Positions 10,947 to 21,887 of a stretch of DNA of 64,000 nucleotides are shown in pieces. The DNA is from Boesenbergia rotunda (Eukaryota > Streptophyta > Magnoliopsida > Zingiberales > Zingiberaceae). Location: assembly GCA_024364735.1 (NCBI GenBank), contig JAGFNQ010000869.1, forward strand, positions 203,780 through 267,779, given 5' to 3'. Both the position numbers and the translations under genes were made by a program. The notes under the pieces are model-generated. The model did no database searches, was not told the origin of the DNA, and saw only the letters and a program-made list of their open reading frames with translations. The first letter of the stretch is position 1. Each line of letters starts with the position of its first letter.

Positions 10947-12415
10947 CTAACCCTTGAGGATTGACTTTGACATCCAATAGAAATGCTTCCTAATTGGGTT
11001 GACCAAATATTCTTTGGGAATCCATTTTCTATCTAGGATTTTGGTTTTTGATTGTCCTCTAGTAAGTAGGCAATGATAGGTCTTTTCATTGCTAGAATAA
11101 TTATATCCTAAATCCGTTTTCTTGGGACTTACTCTTTGGCTCTTAATAATCATGTCTAGGGTGTTAGAGTCAATTTTAAATTTTCTAAGGGCTTTACTAA
11201 GGTTATCAACCTTTTTCCTTAATTCCCTATTTTCCTCTTCTAAACATGAATCATTTACACTAGAAGAGAATGAAATGTTCATAACATTCTTAAGTGTCAT
11301 GGATTCTAGTTTTTTTTTGTTAAGAATGCAAATTTCATTTTTCAAACACTTAATTTTCTTTATGAACCTTAAACAAATCATCATTGGTACTAGAAATAAT
11401 TTTTACTAAAGTGGTAGTCGGTAGATTGTATACCTCACTTACCGGGACGGTCAAGTCTGAAGATTGACCTCCCTCTTCATTTGACCTCCCTTCTTCATCT
11501 TCACGTGAGCTCTTTTCATCTTCAGATGATGTGGAGGCTACGCCTTCAATTCCCATTAAAGAAAAATAGGATACGTGATGTTCTTCTTCTTTCGATGACG
11601 AAGAATCATCCTATGCCGCCTTTAAGTTTGGAACCTTCTTGCCTTTTTCTTTTGTTTTCTTCTTTTCTTCTTCTTCTCTTACTTCTTCTTCAAGAGTAGA
11701 CAATCATCCATTATGTGTCCTTCTTCATGACAATTGTAGCATATGATCTTTTTTGTCCTACTTTTGCTTCTTGAATTTTTTTACCATGAGATTTGTTAGA
11801 AGAAAAACTTTTAAATGCTTTTCTCATCTTCCTTACCATATATGCCTCTTGATCACTATCTATTGAGGTGCTTGATTCTTCCAAATCGGATGATGATGAG
11901 TATGAAACCTTCTTCTTGTCCTTCTTCTTTCTCTCTTTTTCTACAATAAGAGCTATACTCTTTTCTTTGGAAGGCACATTAGCTTGTTCATGAAGTTTAA
12001 ATTCATAAAATAATTCATCAAGCTTAACTAAAGAAAAATCCCTAGAGACTTTATAAGCATCAACTATTGAAGCTCATAAAGTGGTTCTAGGGAAAGATTG
12101 AAGCACATATCTTACTAGATCCCTATTTTCAATTTTCTGACCTATCACATGAAGCTCATTGACGATTTCTTCAAATCTACTGTGCAATTGACTCATGGTC
12201 TTATTTGTCTTCATGGTGAAGGATTGGAGTTGAGCCACCAAGAGGTCCTTCTTGGCTCTTCTTGATTCTTTCGATCCTTCATTTAACTCAATGAGTTTTT
12301 TCCAAAGCTCTTTGGCAGAGTTGAATGATCCGACTTTGTTCAATTGCTCCTTTAAAAGGCCATATTGTAGAGTTGTTGTGACTTTTGTATTTTCTTGAGC
12401 CTTCATCATAATCAT
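10947..12415 (-). pseudogene. Element A gag, second gag core plus knuckle and C-terminal coiled coil
   Basis: Minus strand, reading down from 12415: a copia-type gag core (GSFNSAKELWKKLIEL; RDLVRYVLQSFPRTTL), a stop near 12074, then YKVSRDFSLVKLDELF, a charged Lys/Ser region, a CYNCHEEGHIMDDC zinc knuckle at about 11740-11700, an acidic stretch, and a coiled coil. It ends in the Sirevirus-type signature LDMII...DLGY, with the stop at 10947. Frames change several times (about 11711, 11556, 11384). It would have been capsid/nucleocapsid protein. It follows another complete gag core (14825-12460), so this element has two gag cores in series. Confidence 0.75.
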
Positions 12416-13015
12416 TTTTGTCCAATTCTTGGTTGGGAGAGGTTCTCCTCTCTCNTGAGAAGAATTCTTCTAGAGAAGTTTTCTCTAGATCCTTGGATAT
12501 GTAATATGAATCCACCATTGAGCACCAATTTGTGGTTCTTGGGAAGACATTGATGACTTTCATCAATATGTCTCAGTTGGAGAGTTGCTCACCTATACTT
12601 GTTAGTCCATTAAGAATTTTTTTAATTCTAGCATGTAAGTTAGATACCTTCTCCCCTTTGTCAAGTCTGATGTTGTTGAGTTGAGAATGAAGAAGGTCTC
12701 TCTTTGTCAATTTTGCTTCCGAAGTGCCTTCATGAAGCTCTACTAGCTTATCCCATAGATCTTTGGCACTTGTGTAGGTTCCAATTCTTGTTATCTCTTG
12801 TTGAGGAAGCACACTTAGAAGATGATGCAAGGCTTTTGAATTTGTTAGATGATCATCTTTTTGCTTCTTGCTCCACCTTATCTTTTCAAGTGGCTTATTC
12901 TCTTGATCCCTAGGCATCTTAAAATCATTTTCCATGATTAACATTATATCGAAATCGGTTACGAAGAATACCTCCATCCTCTTCTTCCACTAAGAGAATT
13001 CTCCTTCGAATTTGG

Positions 13016-14795
13016 TGTTAGGATGTATACTAAAAGTCTTGCCTTTTATTATATGAACATCTACATTTTAAAAGAGAATCACAACATCACTATTGCATGT
13101 TTATATTAGTATGTACATAACTGTCTGATACTTTGCATTGAAGATAACATGGTGTGTGGTGACACACAGAATATCATGTTATCAGTCCCTTGCAGAGTAT
13201 AAGTAGAGGCTCACAACCGAGATAGAGTTGGACAAACCATCGGGATGATTGTAGTGTAATTAGGTGTGGTTTATCTTGACCATAGAATTACACTAGTGCA
13301 CTTTGTGTGCATTGAGCAGGACTAACATAGAGGTAATCCAATTTATATTGACTTTATAATTGGATCGGACCTCGGTTTATTATAGAGTACATGCTCTGAA
13401 TCCCGATATAATAACAGACACATGTACTTAGTAGTTTTTTTTTATTTACTAATGGGCGAGATTTATTCTACTAAATCGATAGGCCCGATAAGTTGGGGAA
13501 ATAATATTATTTACATGGTGTGCCGTTGATTATAGACAGAATCCTTGTCTTGGTGAGTCGGGATGATGATACCCCCTTGATGAGCTCATAAGATTCATGT
13601 TAAATCCTGCAGGTGGACTTGGTCCAACATGATGATAAGGATGAGTGGTACTAGTCAAGGAGTTAGAGGATGATTAATTAAAATTGTCAGTAATTTAAAT
13701 TAATCAACGGGTATTCGATTTCTTAAACACGGGGAGAAATTGTACGCATAATAGGTGGAGCCCATATGAAAATATGGGGGTTGGTGAGGTAGTTCAATGA
13801 AGAACCTTTAGTGGAATGGTTCTTCATTAATGGATCGGGTTTGGATCCATTAGCAGGCCAAGACCCAACTCCTCCTCATGGCCCCTATTATAGCCCTATA
13901 AATACCCCATGGAATCATGAAACTAGGGGAATCCAATTGATCATCAAACCTCAAGCCTTTTCTCTCCTTTCTCTTTCTCTCTCCTGGGGCACCGGCGGGT
14001 GGAGAAGAAGACTCTCTTCCATCACCTCTCTACCTTGTGGCAAGCTACTACTAGATAAAGGGAGAGTAGTCCTCTTCCTTTTGTGGTGTGTGGCGAGGAG
14101 GTGAGGTGGATGGGCGGCCGGCGCAAGGAGGAGGTGGCAGCGCAAGGGAGAAGGAGTTGTTGGCCGGTTGGTGTTGGTAAAGGAGAGTTCTTCTCTTCCC
14201 CATCTTCTTCCTTAGCTTCCGCTCGGTAGCTTCCTTGTGGTCGGTGAGGTGGAGAGACTTTGTGGCCGGCGGTGCAAGGAGCAGAGGAGGAAGAAGGCCG
14301 GTGGCAAACCCTAGCTTTAGGGTTTTGGTTGGCGCATGAAGAAGCGGTCGATTGGTAGGCCTTGGTGATTCCGATTCTTGGTAGATCGTTGCCCACACGA
14401 TGTCCAAGAGGGGAGGGTCATACGATAGAAGATCGTAAGGTAACGAGAGGTATATTTCTCTCATGACTCCTTTGATATTCTTATCATTTTATGTGGTAAT
14501 TAATTAATTATCATGTTCATAATTATTTGTTAAATTAATTATTTGGACCTCGATAATAAATACAAAAACCAGCGATTCACTCATCGTCATTTCCACGATC
14601 AATTGATTAGGTGAGTTACAAGGCTCGAACTTTGAGTTTGGCTAAGTTGTAACTCGAATCAATTGATACGATGACGAGACGGTCGTATGGGAGATAGGTC
14701 TCCATTCAGATTAATTTTTTAATCAGTGGACATGGAGAGGTCTCTCATGGACGACCAGGTATTCGCTTAGGAAACCCGCCAAGTCAAACCCAACA
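13016..14795 (+). mobile_element. Solo Ty1/copia LTR (1,780 bp) inside element A gag
   Basis: The ends are TGTTAGGATGTATAC and CCCAACA, flanked by perfect TTTGG duplications at 13011-13015 and 14796-14800. A TATA box (TATAAATA, 13897-13904) gives plus orientation. The size and CAACA end suggest an Angela/Tork-type copia element, a weak inference. No internal region is present. The reading frames around 13811-14464 fall in the LTR and are not genes. Confidence 0.88.
13897..13904 (+). promoter_or_regulatory. TATA box of the solo copia LTR
   Basis: TATAAATA lies in CCCTATAAATACCCC about 120 bp into the second half of the LTR, followed by CT-rich leader sequence (CTCTCCTTTCTCTTTCTC region at 13958-13982), as expected for a U3/R boundary. 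Confidence 0.65.
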
Positions 14796-14881
14796 TTTGG
14801 GTGGTTGGATGTGCGAGCCAGCCATTTTGATGAATTTGCTCTTCTCGGCAGTTAGTCCGTGTAAGGCTGACCTTATGCTCT

Positions 14882-15889
14882 TGTTGGGGCGTGAATAGCT
14901 TGGTCACCCGAATTCGATCTCTTCCTACAAATGTTAGCGCAAGCGAAAATACAAACTAAGGAAGTAAACCCAATGCTAACACATTACCGTTTACGTGGTT
15001 CGGAGATAACTTGCTCCTACTCCACGGTGTGTCCTTGAGGTGGACGAACCCTTGATCCTTCAGTGGATCAATCCCCGACAATCTCCGGCTAGAACTTTTT
15101 CCTTCTCGGTGGAGAAAAATCTCTCACAATCTTCTCTTCCTCTTTACAAGATGAAAGCTAGGGTTAGGAGGAAGAGAGTGGACTTAGAAGCATGAACACT
15201 TGAGCAAGGATGTTTCACAATAGAACATCTAGCCCTTCTCAAGTCTCAAGTTCCTCTTTAAATAGAGGAGAGAGTTGTTAACAAAATAGCTTAGCCCCGA
15301 CACTAGTCGGCAGCCACCAGGACCAGTCGACTGGTGTCCAGCCAACGACTGGATTTCGAATAGACCAGTCAACTAGTTCCTAGACCAGTCGACTGCTACA
15401 CGCTGTTCAACCTTACAGAAGGATTAGTTGACTGGTTCCCTTACCAGTCGACTGCTGCAGTTCACTCTCAGTGTTGTCAGTCGACTGTTTCCCTTACCAG
15501 TCGACTGCCCAGCTTACAAACTGACTCTCAACCTCTCCAGAGTCCATCCTTCGCGTATGCCTTGAAGTCCACTTCCTCATCTTGCTCCTTGAGGTTCTAT
15601 TCCGTTGTGTCTCATCCCTCGGATGCTCACACAAGCCCGTGGCTTGTCTCCATGTCATCCTTCACGTATGCCTTTGAAGTCTACTTCCTTGGCTCGTCCT
15701 TTGAAGTTCTCTTCCTTCGGTTCTCATCCCTCGGATGCTTCACTCCGTTGTTCCTCATGTGTGGTTCACCAAGTCCTACAAGACTCAAACACACATAGCA
15801 AACCAATATGAAAACCTAACTTAATCACATTGACACACACATCAAAACCGATGATATACCCGATCAAACTTGGGTCGATCGCACCAACA
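14882..15889 (-). repeat. 5' LTR of element A (1,008 bp)
   Basis: The plus-strand ends are TGTTGGGGCG and GCACCAACA. It carries repeated CCAGTCGACTG-type palindromes at about 15320-15510. The same motif recurs in the internal 3' region of this element (10297-10325) and in the remnant A2 (39548-39580). Two diverged copies of a segment beginning CCCTCGGATGC are present (15610-15740). Confidence 0.75.
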
Positions 15890-17400
15890 ACCCCTACCTG
15901 CTTGGTTGCTTATAGCCCAGCTAATATTGCCTCATACTCGGCTTCATTGTTGGTGGCTCAGAAGTTGAGTCGGATAGATAATTGTAATACATCTTCTCTA
16001 GGGGAAATCATTAAAATTCCAACTCTACTTGATTTGTGATTGGATGAATCATCAACGTAAATCTTCCATGTCTCTCTAGCTTCAGGTATTAGGACCGCTT
16101 CGAGTATGAGGTCGGCTAGGGCTTGTGCCTTGATAGCTGTTCGAGGCTGATATTCAATTCTATACTCACTCAACTCTGCGATCCACTTAATTAGCCGCCT
16201 CGAGGCCTCCGGATTCGTGAGGATGCGCCCGAGTGGACTGTTAGTGAATACAATAATGAGATGCGCCAAGAAGTATGACCTCAGCCTCCGTGTTGTTAAT
16301 ACTAGCGCATACGCCAATTGCTCTAGAGTAGTATACCGAGTTTCCGCATTTTTAAGGAGATGACCAAAGAAATAGATAGAATATTAAATGTTACTTTCCT
16401 CGTGAATAAGCATGGAACCCACAGTTTGCTCAGCTGCAGATAAGTAGACAAAAAGTCTCTCCCCTTCTTGCGGCTTGTATAGTATGGGGAATCCGGATAG
16501 ATATACCTTTAAGTCTGTAAGACCTTCTCGCATTGGTAATCCCATTCAAACCTGACTACTTTTTATTAAAATTTTGAAGAAAGACAGAGTTCTGTCGGCT
16601 AACCGAGATATGAACCTAGATAGGGTTGTAATCATTCCATTAAGCCGCTGAACTTCTTTGAAATTACTTGGAGATGACATATTAAGAATAACTTGCACCT
16701 TCTCAGCATTTGCTTCAATTCCTCTTTCTGTTACCATATATTCGAGGAACCACCCACCTTTTACCCTGAACAAACATTTAGCTAGATTTAGCTATAGTCT
16801 ATTGGCCCTCAGGATAGCAACGTCTCATCTAAATCGACAATCATGTCCTTCCCCTTCTCCGTCTTGACCACGATATTATCGACGTAAACTTCGATATTTC
16901 ACCCAATCTAGTGCTGAAACACCTTATCCATCATCCACTGATAGGTCGCTCCCGCATTCCGCAACCCGAATTGTATGACGTTATAGAAGTAAGTACCATC
17001 TGCAGTTATGGAGCTTACTTTCTCTTGGTCTTCTCGAGCGTGAGGAACTTGGTAATATCCCTAATACACATCCAACATTGAAATAAATTCACAGTCGGAA
17101 GTTAAGTTTACCAGCTGATCAATACGGGTAAAGGATAACAGTCTTTAGGGCAGACTTTATTTAAGTCTCGAAATCAATACAAACCCGCCATTTACCCCCA
17201 AACTTAAGGACCAATACAACATTTGTCAGCTAGGTCAGGAATTGGATTTCTTGAATGTGCCCGACTTTTAATAACTTCGCCACCTCCTCTCTGATTATCT
17301 GGTCCTGCTCTAGGGTAAAGTGTTTCCATTTTGGCTTTACTGGTCGAGCTCCCGGTGTGATGTGTAATCGGTGTGTAGCTAGGGTGGGAGGAATTCCTTC
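15890..17400 (-). pseudogene. Ty3/gypsy Tat-lineage RT-RNase H fragment, decayed
   Basis: Minus strand. Near 17000-16860 is the RT piece GLRNAGATYQ...MMDKVF followed by YVDN where the catalytic YVDD is expected. At 16773-16546 is GGWFLEYMVTERGIEANAEK...LNGMITTLSRFIS. At 16317-15958 is EASRRLIKWIAELSEYRIEY...RTAIKAQALADLI. It then runs into RNase H text (NNEAEYEAILAGL, about 15950-15905) beside the LTR of element A. The KAQALADFI style and RNase H position are typical of Tat/Ogre/Retand elements. Many stops and frameshifts are present, with no LTR found. Element A appears to have inserted in or next to its RNase H region. Confidence 0.78.
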
Positions 17401-18690
17401 CGGTGTATTCCCTTAACGCTCGTGTTAATCTCGCAGGCGTAGACGTTTTCCCTCGTCATTACTCTCGGTTACGCTGTGGTGACTCATCGTCTCGGTCGTT
17501 CACTCTCGGAACAATGATTACATTGATCAATAAATATTAAATTAATTTAATATTTGATTAAAATTCCTTTAGAATTATTAAATTAAATTAAATTAAATTT
17601 ATTAAAAATAATATTAATGTTAATAATACGTTGAAAATATATATAATAAAGAAATAAAATTTATTTATAATTTTAAAATTTAAAATAAATTTATATATAT
17701 TAGTGAAAAAATTTGATTAGTTTGAAAAAATCTATTTAAACTGTTTTATTTAAGTTATGGGTTTATTAAATCGATTAATTAAGATTTCAATTAAAAACTT
17801 AAAAGTTTACTGTACCACTGCTTTCCCCTCACTTACGTGCTCGTCGCTCTCCCCTCCCTCGTGTGCTTGTCGCCACTACTCCCCTCATTGACCGTTGTCG
17901 GTTGTCGATCGTTGATCGTCGGTCGTCAGTCGACATCATCTCCTCTTTCCTATCACAATCAGTCGAATAACAACCTCCGTAGACTATCAGAGACCAACCC
18001 TGTCTCGAGAAACTAATGAGTCTAAGTTCGTACATCCTCCCCCGCAAGCTGCCAATGTCGTCTCCTCACGTATGCTCGTGCGCCCCCTTTGCTTTCGTTG
18101 CCCGTCAACGAGGACTCCTTCACCATCATTGCCCATCGACGAGGATGCTGCCTATGGCTCCAACACGTGTGGAGTTGTTTGTAATATAAGATCATACCGA
18201 TCAAATACAATTCCGACGATTTTATCTTGATTCCAATACAAATATAATCTTAATCGATTTCAAATTGATTTATTGCTTTTGTATCGCCTACGATCCAAAT
18301 CACGATTTTATAAATGATTATTTTAACCAAAGTAACTTTAAGGATAAAAGCAACCCTACTTTAGAGGTACTTTATACAAAATTAAGCTGTTTTAATTAAA
18401 TAAATTTAGTCCTTGTTTTAACCAAAATAGCTCTACCTTTGAGCTGATTTTGGAAAATAAATACCTTTGAACTAAAATAAACTTTCCAAAGCAACTTTTT
18501 TTGGAATATAAAAAAGTTGGAAAAAGGACTAAATACAAGATTTGAATAATTTGGGTGGTTTTGCAATACTTTCAAACTACGAGTGACTTATCTGGAGAGC
18601 AAAAACGGTTGGACAAAAATTGAAAATTTTGCGTTTTTTTTTCACAAAACACCCAGTAAAAACATATATTTGCGACGTTATTCGAACAAG
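17401..18690. other. Intergenic DNA, no gene recognised
   Basis: A very AT-rich stretch (17520-17800, runs of AATTAAATTAAATT) is followed by a CT/CG-richer part (17820-18150) with short open frames that match nothing I recognise. 18200-18690 is again AT-rich and is the upstream region of the DUF868 gene. Confidence 0.6.
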
Positions 18691-18990
18691 AATTAGGATC
18701 GAGATCTGTAAAATGGAAGTTAGGAGGCGGCAAAGTGGTAAATAGCGCAGTAATAACCACGAACGGCAGCAGGAGCATGAGCGGAGGCATCTTGGCTGAC
18801 AGCGTCACGACTGTCACTTTGTCCGCTTTAACAACAACCGGAGCTCTCTCTTCTCTTTTTCTACCGCTGCTGCCGCTGCTCCCACATTCCCCAATCTCAA
18901 CTCCTCTCTCTTTTTCCTTTTTGCCTTTCAGGAGAACTACTCCTGGAACAGCATTTGCTTGGCTGTGACAAGGATGGGACGAGTTAACAG
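18660..18990 (+). promoter_or_regulatory. Likely promoter and first non-coding exon of the DUF868 gene
   Basis: A weak TATA-like ACATATATTTG sits at 18663-18673. A CT-rich leader typical of plant 5' UTRs (18845-18930) leads to a splice donor CAG|GTAAGA at 18990/18991. An upstream ORF of 63 codons starts at ATG 18777 and ends at 18968, wholly inside this exon. It could reduce translation of the main ORF if the transcript starts upstream of it. The transcription start is not determined. Confidence 0.45.
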
Positions 18991-19386
18991 GTAAGAGGCC
19001 AGCTTCTTGAGCTGTGATCTTGATGCAAAAACCTTCTTTTTTTTTTTTTTTTTTGAGGCTTCGTTTCTTCATTTGGGTGGTGGTGCTTTTTTGATCTGCT
19101 TTTGGATCGGGGCTTTTATCCCGCTCTTAGAAGGATCTGATCCTTGTGGCGAGCGGGATGGTGATTTGGTTCTTATTTTCCTCCTTTTTTTGTTTTCCTT
19201 TTCCTTTGGAATCTCGAATGTTGATATATATGTATATTTTTTTTTGTAAAAAGGAGGTGACTTGGGAAATTCTTTGTTTCTTTTCTCTTCACTCGATTGA
19301 TTGCTTGTTTCTGGCTTGGTACTGAAGATTTAAGCTCGATTTGATTGGTTGAAGGGATTTACCTCACTTGCCGCATCTTTGAGCAG
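18991..19386 (+). other. Predicted 5' UTR intron of the DUF868 gene
   Basis: The donor is AACAG|GTAAGA and the acceptor TTGAGCAG|GCAAGC, with a U-rich body including a run of about 18 T at 19033-19053. The intron is 396 nt and ends 78 nt before the start codon. The splice sites are read directly; their use is inferred. Confidence 0.6.
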
Positions 19387-19464
19387 GCAAGCGAGACTGC
19401 TGGTCTGGTGATTGCTTCTCCAAGTTCTTTGTTCGATTCTTGGCGCTGGTTACGAATTAGTAGA

Positions 19465-20322
19465 ATGAAGGATTTCCCTTCCTGCTTTGGAGAAAGTGGA
19501 GTTCAAGTCTCCGATTCCTCGTCGGGGGCCAGCAAGACTGCTCAAAATCTGGTAACTTGTCTTTACCAAGCTCAACTCTTTGGCCGGTCGTGTGTAATCA
19601 ATGTTACATGGAGCAAGAATCTGATGGGGCAAGGGTTGAGCATTGAGATCGACGATTTAACCAACCAATGCCTCTGCAAGGTGGAAATTAAGCCATGGTT
19701 GTTCTCCAAGAGAAAGGGCTCCAAGACCATGGAGGTGGAGGACAGCAAGATAGTTGTTTTCTGGGATCTCTCTGCTGCCAAGTTCGGATTTGGCCCCGAG
19801 CCTCTTGAAGGTTTCTATGTTTCCATTATCTACAACAATAAGATGATCCTCCAGCTCGGAGATCTAACCAAAGAAGCTTACCGGAAATCTAGTATCAGTC
19901 CTTCAAATGCAGTATTCATTGCCAAGAAGGAGCATATTTATGGAAAGAAGATCTATTCAACAAAAGCACAATTTTGTGATAATGGCCAATTCCATGAAGT
20001 TGCCATAGAGTGTGATACTCTAGGGCTCAAGGATCCCTGCCTTGAGATCAGTATTGACGGGAAACGGGTAATGCAGATCAAGAGACTTGCATGGAAATTC
20101 CGTGGCAACCAAACAATTCTTGTCGACGGGCTTCCCGTGGAAGTATTTTGGGATGTCCATAGCTGGCTTTTTGGTGCTCCTTCGGCAAGCGCTGTCTTCA
20201 TGTTTCAAACTTGCCTTTCATCTGAAAAATTGTTGCCATGGTCTACCACAGAAATTTTCAGGGAGACTCAGCCTGAAGGCCTTGGTTTTTCATTGACTTT
20301 ATATGCTTGGAAACATGAATAG
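19465..20322 (+). CDS. DUF868 family protein, single-exon coding sequence
   Basis: This is the only ordinary host gene in the window and gives a 285-residue protein. The start is the ATG of MKDFPSCFGESGVQVSD, the conserved N-terminus of plant DUF868 proteins; the frame is open further upstream, but only from a TTG. The body carries the family blocks AAQNLVTCLYQ-like text at residues 24-34, NVTWSKNLMGQGLS (about 47-60), CLCKVEIKPWLFSKRKGSK (about 70-88), FWDLSAAKFGFGPEPLEGFY, and a C-terminal VEVFWDVHSWLFG. Length and lack of coding introns fit the family. No signal peptide or membrane helix is evident. The molecular function is unknown. There are no frame lesions, unlike every other ORF here, so it is probably functional. 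Confidence 0.92.
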   Translation: MKDFPSCFGESGVQVSDSSSGASKTAQNLVTCLYQAQLFGRSCVINVTWSKNLMGQGLSIEIDDLTNQCLCKVEIKPWLFSKRKGSKTMEVEDSKIVVFWDLSAAKFGFGPEPLEGFYVSIIYNNKMILQLGDLTKEAYRKSSISPSNAVFIAKKEHIYGKKIYSTKAQFCDNGQFHEVAIECDTLGLKDPCLEISIDGKRVMQIKRLAWKFRGNQTILVDGLPVEVFWDVHSWLFGAPSASAVFMFQTCLSSEKLLPWSTTEIFRETQPEGLGFSLTLYAWKHE

Positions 20323-21411
20323 TTGCAGGAGGATTTTGTTTACTCTATTTTTATTTTTATTTTTGCGTGTTAACATAATCTAGTGAGTAATTTGTTTTTA
20401 ACAATGAGAGTGAAGATCATTCTCTTATAACTTTGTTCCGTCCTAGTGGGTCACAAGACTCTAAAACATGAATGGATTGCTTCTTTTATTCTCTTTTGTG
20501 ATCCATATCTGCTGCTGAGCAATGTTTCAAAATATTTCAATGTCCACTACAATAGTTACTTTGTCTTGTACATTCATTCAATTGTAAGATAACATTAATG
20601 TTTCGATACTTCTGCAAAAAGATTCTTGTCGTTTGCTTGCATCTTCATTTTGTTAATGGTTCTTTATTTGTATATATTAAGCTGTCATGGATTCCTTGGC
20701 ATAAGATTTTATGATCCAACAGAGTGAATGGTTGTTTGGCATTGCTTGTTTCTTGATATTGTAATTGTTTGACAGTCACAATCTTTGATCACTACGGCTG
20801 TCCCATCTAATAGGTAAGTTGAGTTGATTAATGATTAAATTTTTGTTCAAGTAGATGAACTTTTAACCATGGAGTAAAGGTTGGATTCAAACTTCTAACC
20901 TTTTGTGGAAAGTTCTCCGGATTCAGATCAATGCAAGGAGAAAGATGAATCACCACATTGAATACAAACAGATTTGTTAATAGTAGCTGTAATGGTTTTG
21001 AGACGCCTCTTGTGGTAGTAAAGTTTGATGGTTTCTTTTACCGTCACAAGAAGTACTCAAGTTGGAGTGAGTTTTCGATATTTGCTTGTCAAAGATATTG
21101 GACTTGGGATCAAGTAGTGAAATGGAAGATTGTATGTTTAGTATGCTTTAATGTGGTAATAGCCTTTGTAGCCTTTGAATATGTGAGTTTTCTTTGACAT
21201 GGTTTCGTCTTGTTGACTTCTTTTTTCCATTATAGTTATCAGATTCAGACTGAAACTTAGCCTTGTGGGTATGGCTTTGTGAAAATCTTGGTCATCGCTG
21301 CTTATGTGATGTCTTTTTTGATATGTTATGGCATATTATGTACCTCAATTTATTCATTCATTTATTTATTTTTATCAAACACATCTCATTTAAAAAAAAT
21401 AATCAAAAGAG
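20323..21411. other. 3' flank of the DUF868 gene, no further gene seen
   Basis: It starts with the T-rich 3' UTR of the DUF868 gene. The rest is AT-rich DNA with short open frames that look like chance. No tRNA or repeat structure was noted before the LTR at 21412. Confidence 0.6.
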
Positions 21412-21887
21412 TGTTGATGGTTAGAAATAATTCATACGAAATAAAAAAGATTTACAGTGACGGAGAAGAAATCGGAGAATGCTACATCGAAGAACATGTC
21501 GTCGGCGAGAAACGATCACAGACAAATGAACCATTTCTCAAGGTTCACAAACCAAATCTCTCTTCTGTAATTGGATGAATCAATCTTGAATGTTCTTCGC
21601 AACAACCCCTTCTTCCTCTTGTGCACCTGAATGAACCTTACACAGAGACCTATACACACGGGACGAACTCTTTCTTATTGATCTTACATAGATCTCACAC
21701 ACAACTTGTCTCTTTCGATGAACTTATTACTTGGACGCACACTCATTGCACCTCCTCTTGCTCATGACCTTGATGCATTTTATAAGAGGAAGAAGTCACT
21801 TCTTCTATCTCCATTAATGGAGGAATATGAATGGGTTGGAAGATGAAAAGAAAAGGGTGCCCTCTTCATCTTCCTATAATTCCAACA
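21412..21887 (-). repeat. Probable 3' LTR of a decayed copia element
   Basis: On the minus strand it starts TGTTGGAATTATAGG just after a purine-rich GACAAGTGAGAGA tract and would end ...CCATCAACA. A TATA box (CTTATAAAATGC) lies at about 21786-21775. The left boundary is a best guess from TG...CA symmetry. Confidence 0.5.

Larger units (their letters stand above)
12460..14825 (-). pseudogene. Element A gag, first gag core, split by a solo LTR
   Basis: The start is ATG at 14825. After about a dozen codons (MAGSHIQPPKFEG) it is interrupted by the solo LTR at 13016-14795. It resumes at 13010 with the frame preserved once the inserted LTR and one duplication are discounted. A TAG at about 12990 replaces the residue before WKKRMEVFF. 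The core continues through YTSAKDLWDKLVELHEG, shifts frame near 12570, and ends with FPRTTNW...SKDLEKTSLEEFF at about 12460. The family role is virus-like particle formation. An undetermined base (n) at 12455 lies exactly where this core passes into the second one. Confidence 0.75.
6897..15889 (-). mobile_element. Sirevirus-like Ty1/copia element A, gag only, with two nested solo LTRs
   Basis: On the minus strand the order is 5' LTR (15889-14882), gag (14825 to 10947), about 0.95 kb of non-coding DNA (excluding the nested LTR), a polypurine tract (7191-7178) and a 3' LTR of which only the first 281 bp remain (7177-6897). No protease, integrase, RT or RNase H is recognisable. Sirevirus membership is inferred from the gag C-terminal signature (coiled coil, then LDMI...GLGY) and purine tracts such as AAGGGGGAGCACTT near 10880. 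Two later insertions interrupt it: 7413-10224 and 13016-14795. The primer binding site after the 5' LTR is damaged: AGAGC remains but TGGTATC is missing. Confidence 0.75.

Noticed and set aside
13811..14464. Overlapping frames around 13.8-14.5 kb
   Set aside because: They lie in the U3/R/U5 part of the solo copia LTR.
17829..18210. Short minus-strand frames in the CT/CG-rich stretch
   Set aside because: Low-complexity, no domain, no sign of a start or splicing; not reported as genes.
18572..19072. 166-residue minus-strand frame across the DUF868 first exon and intron
   Set aside because: It overlaps the predicted UTR and a poly-T run, with low-complexity residues and no homology I recognise.
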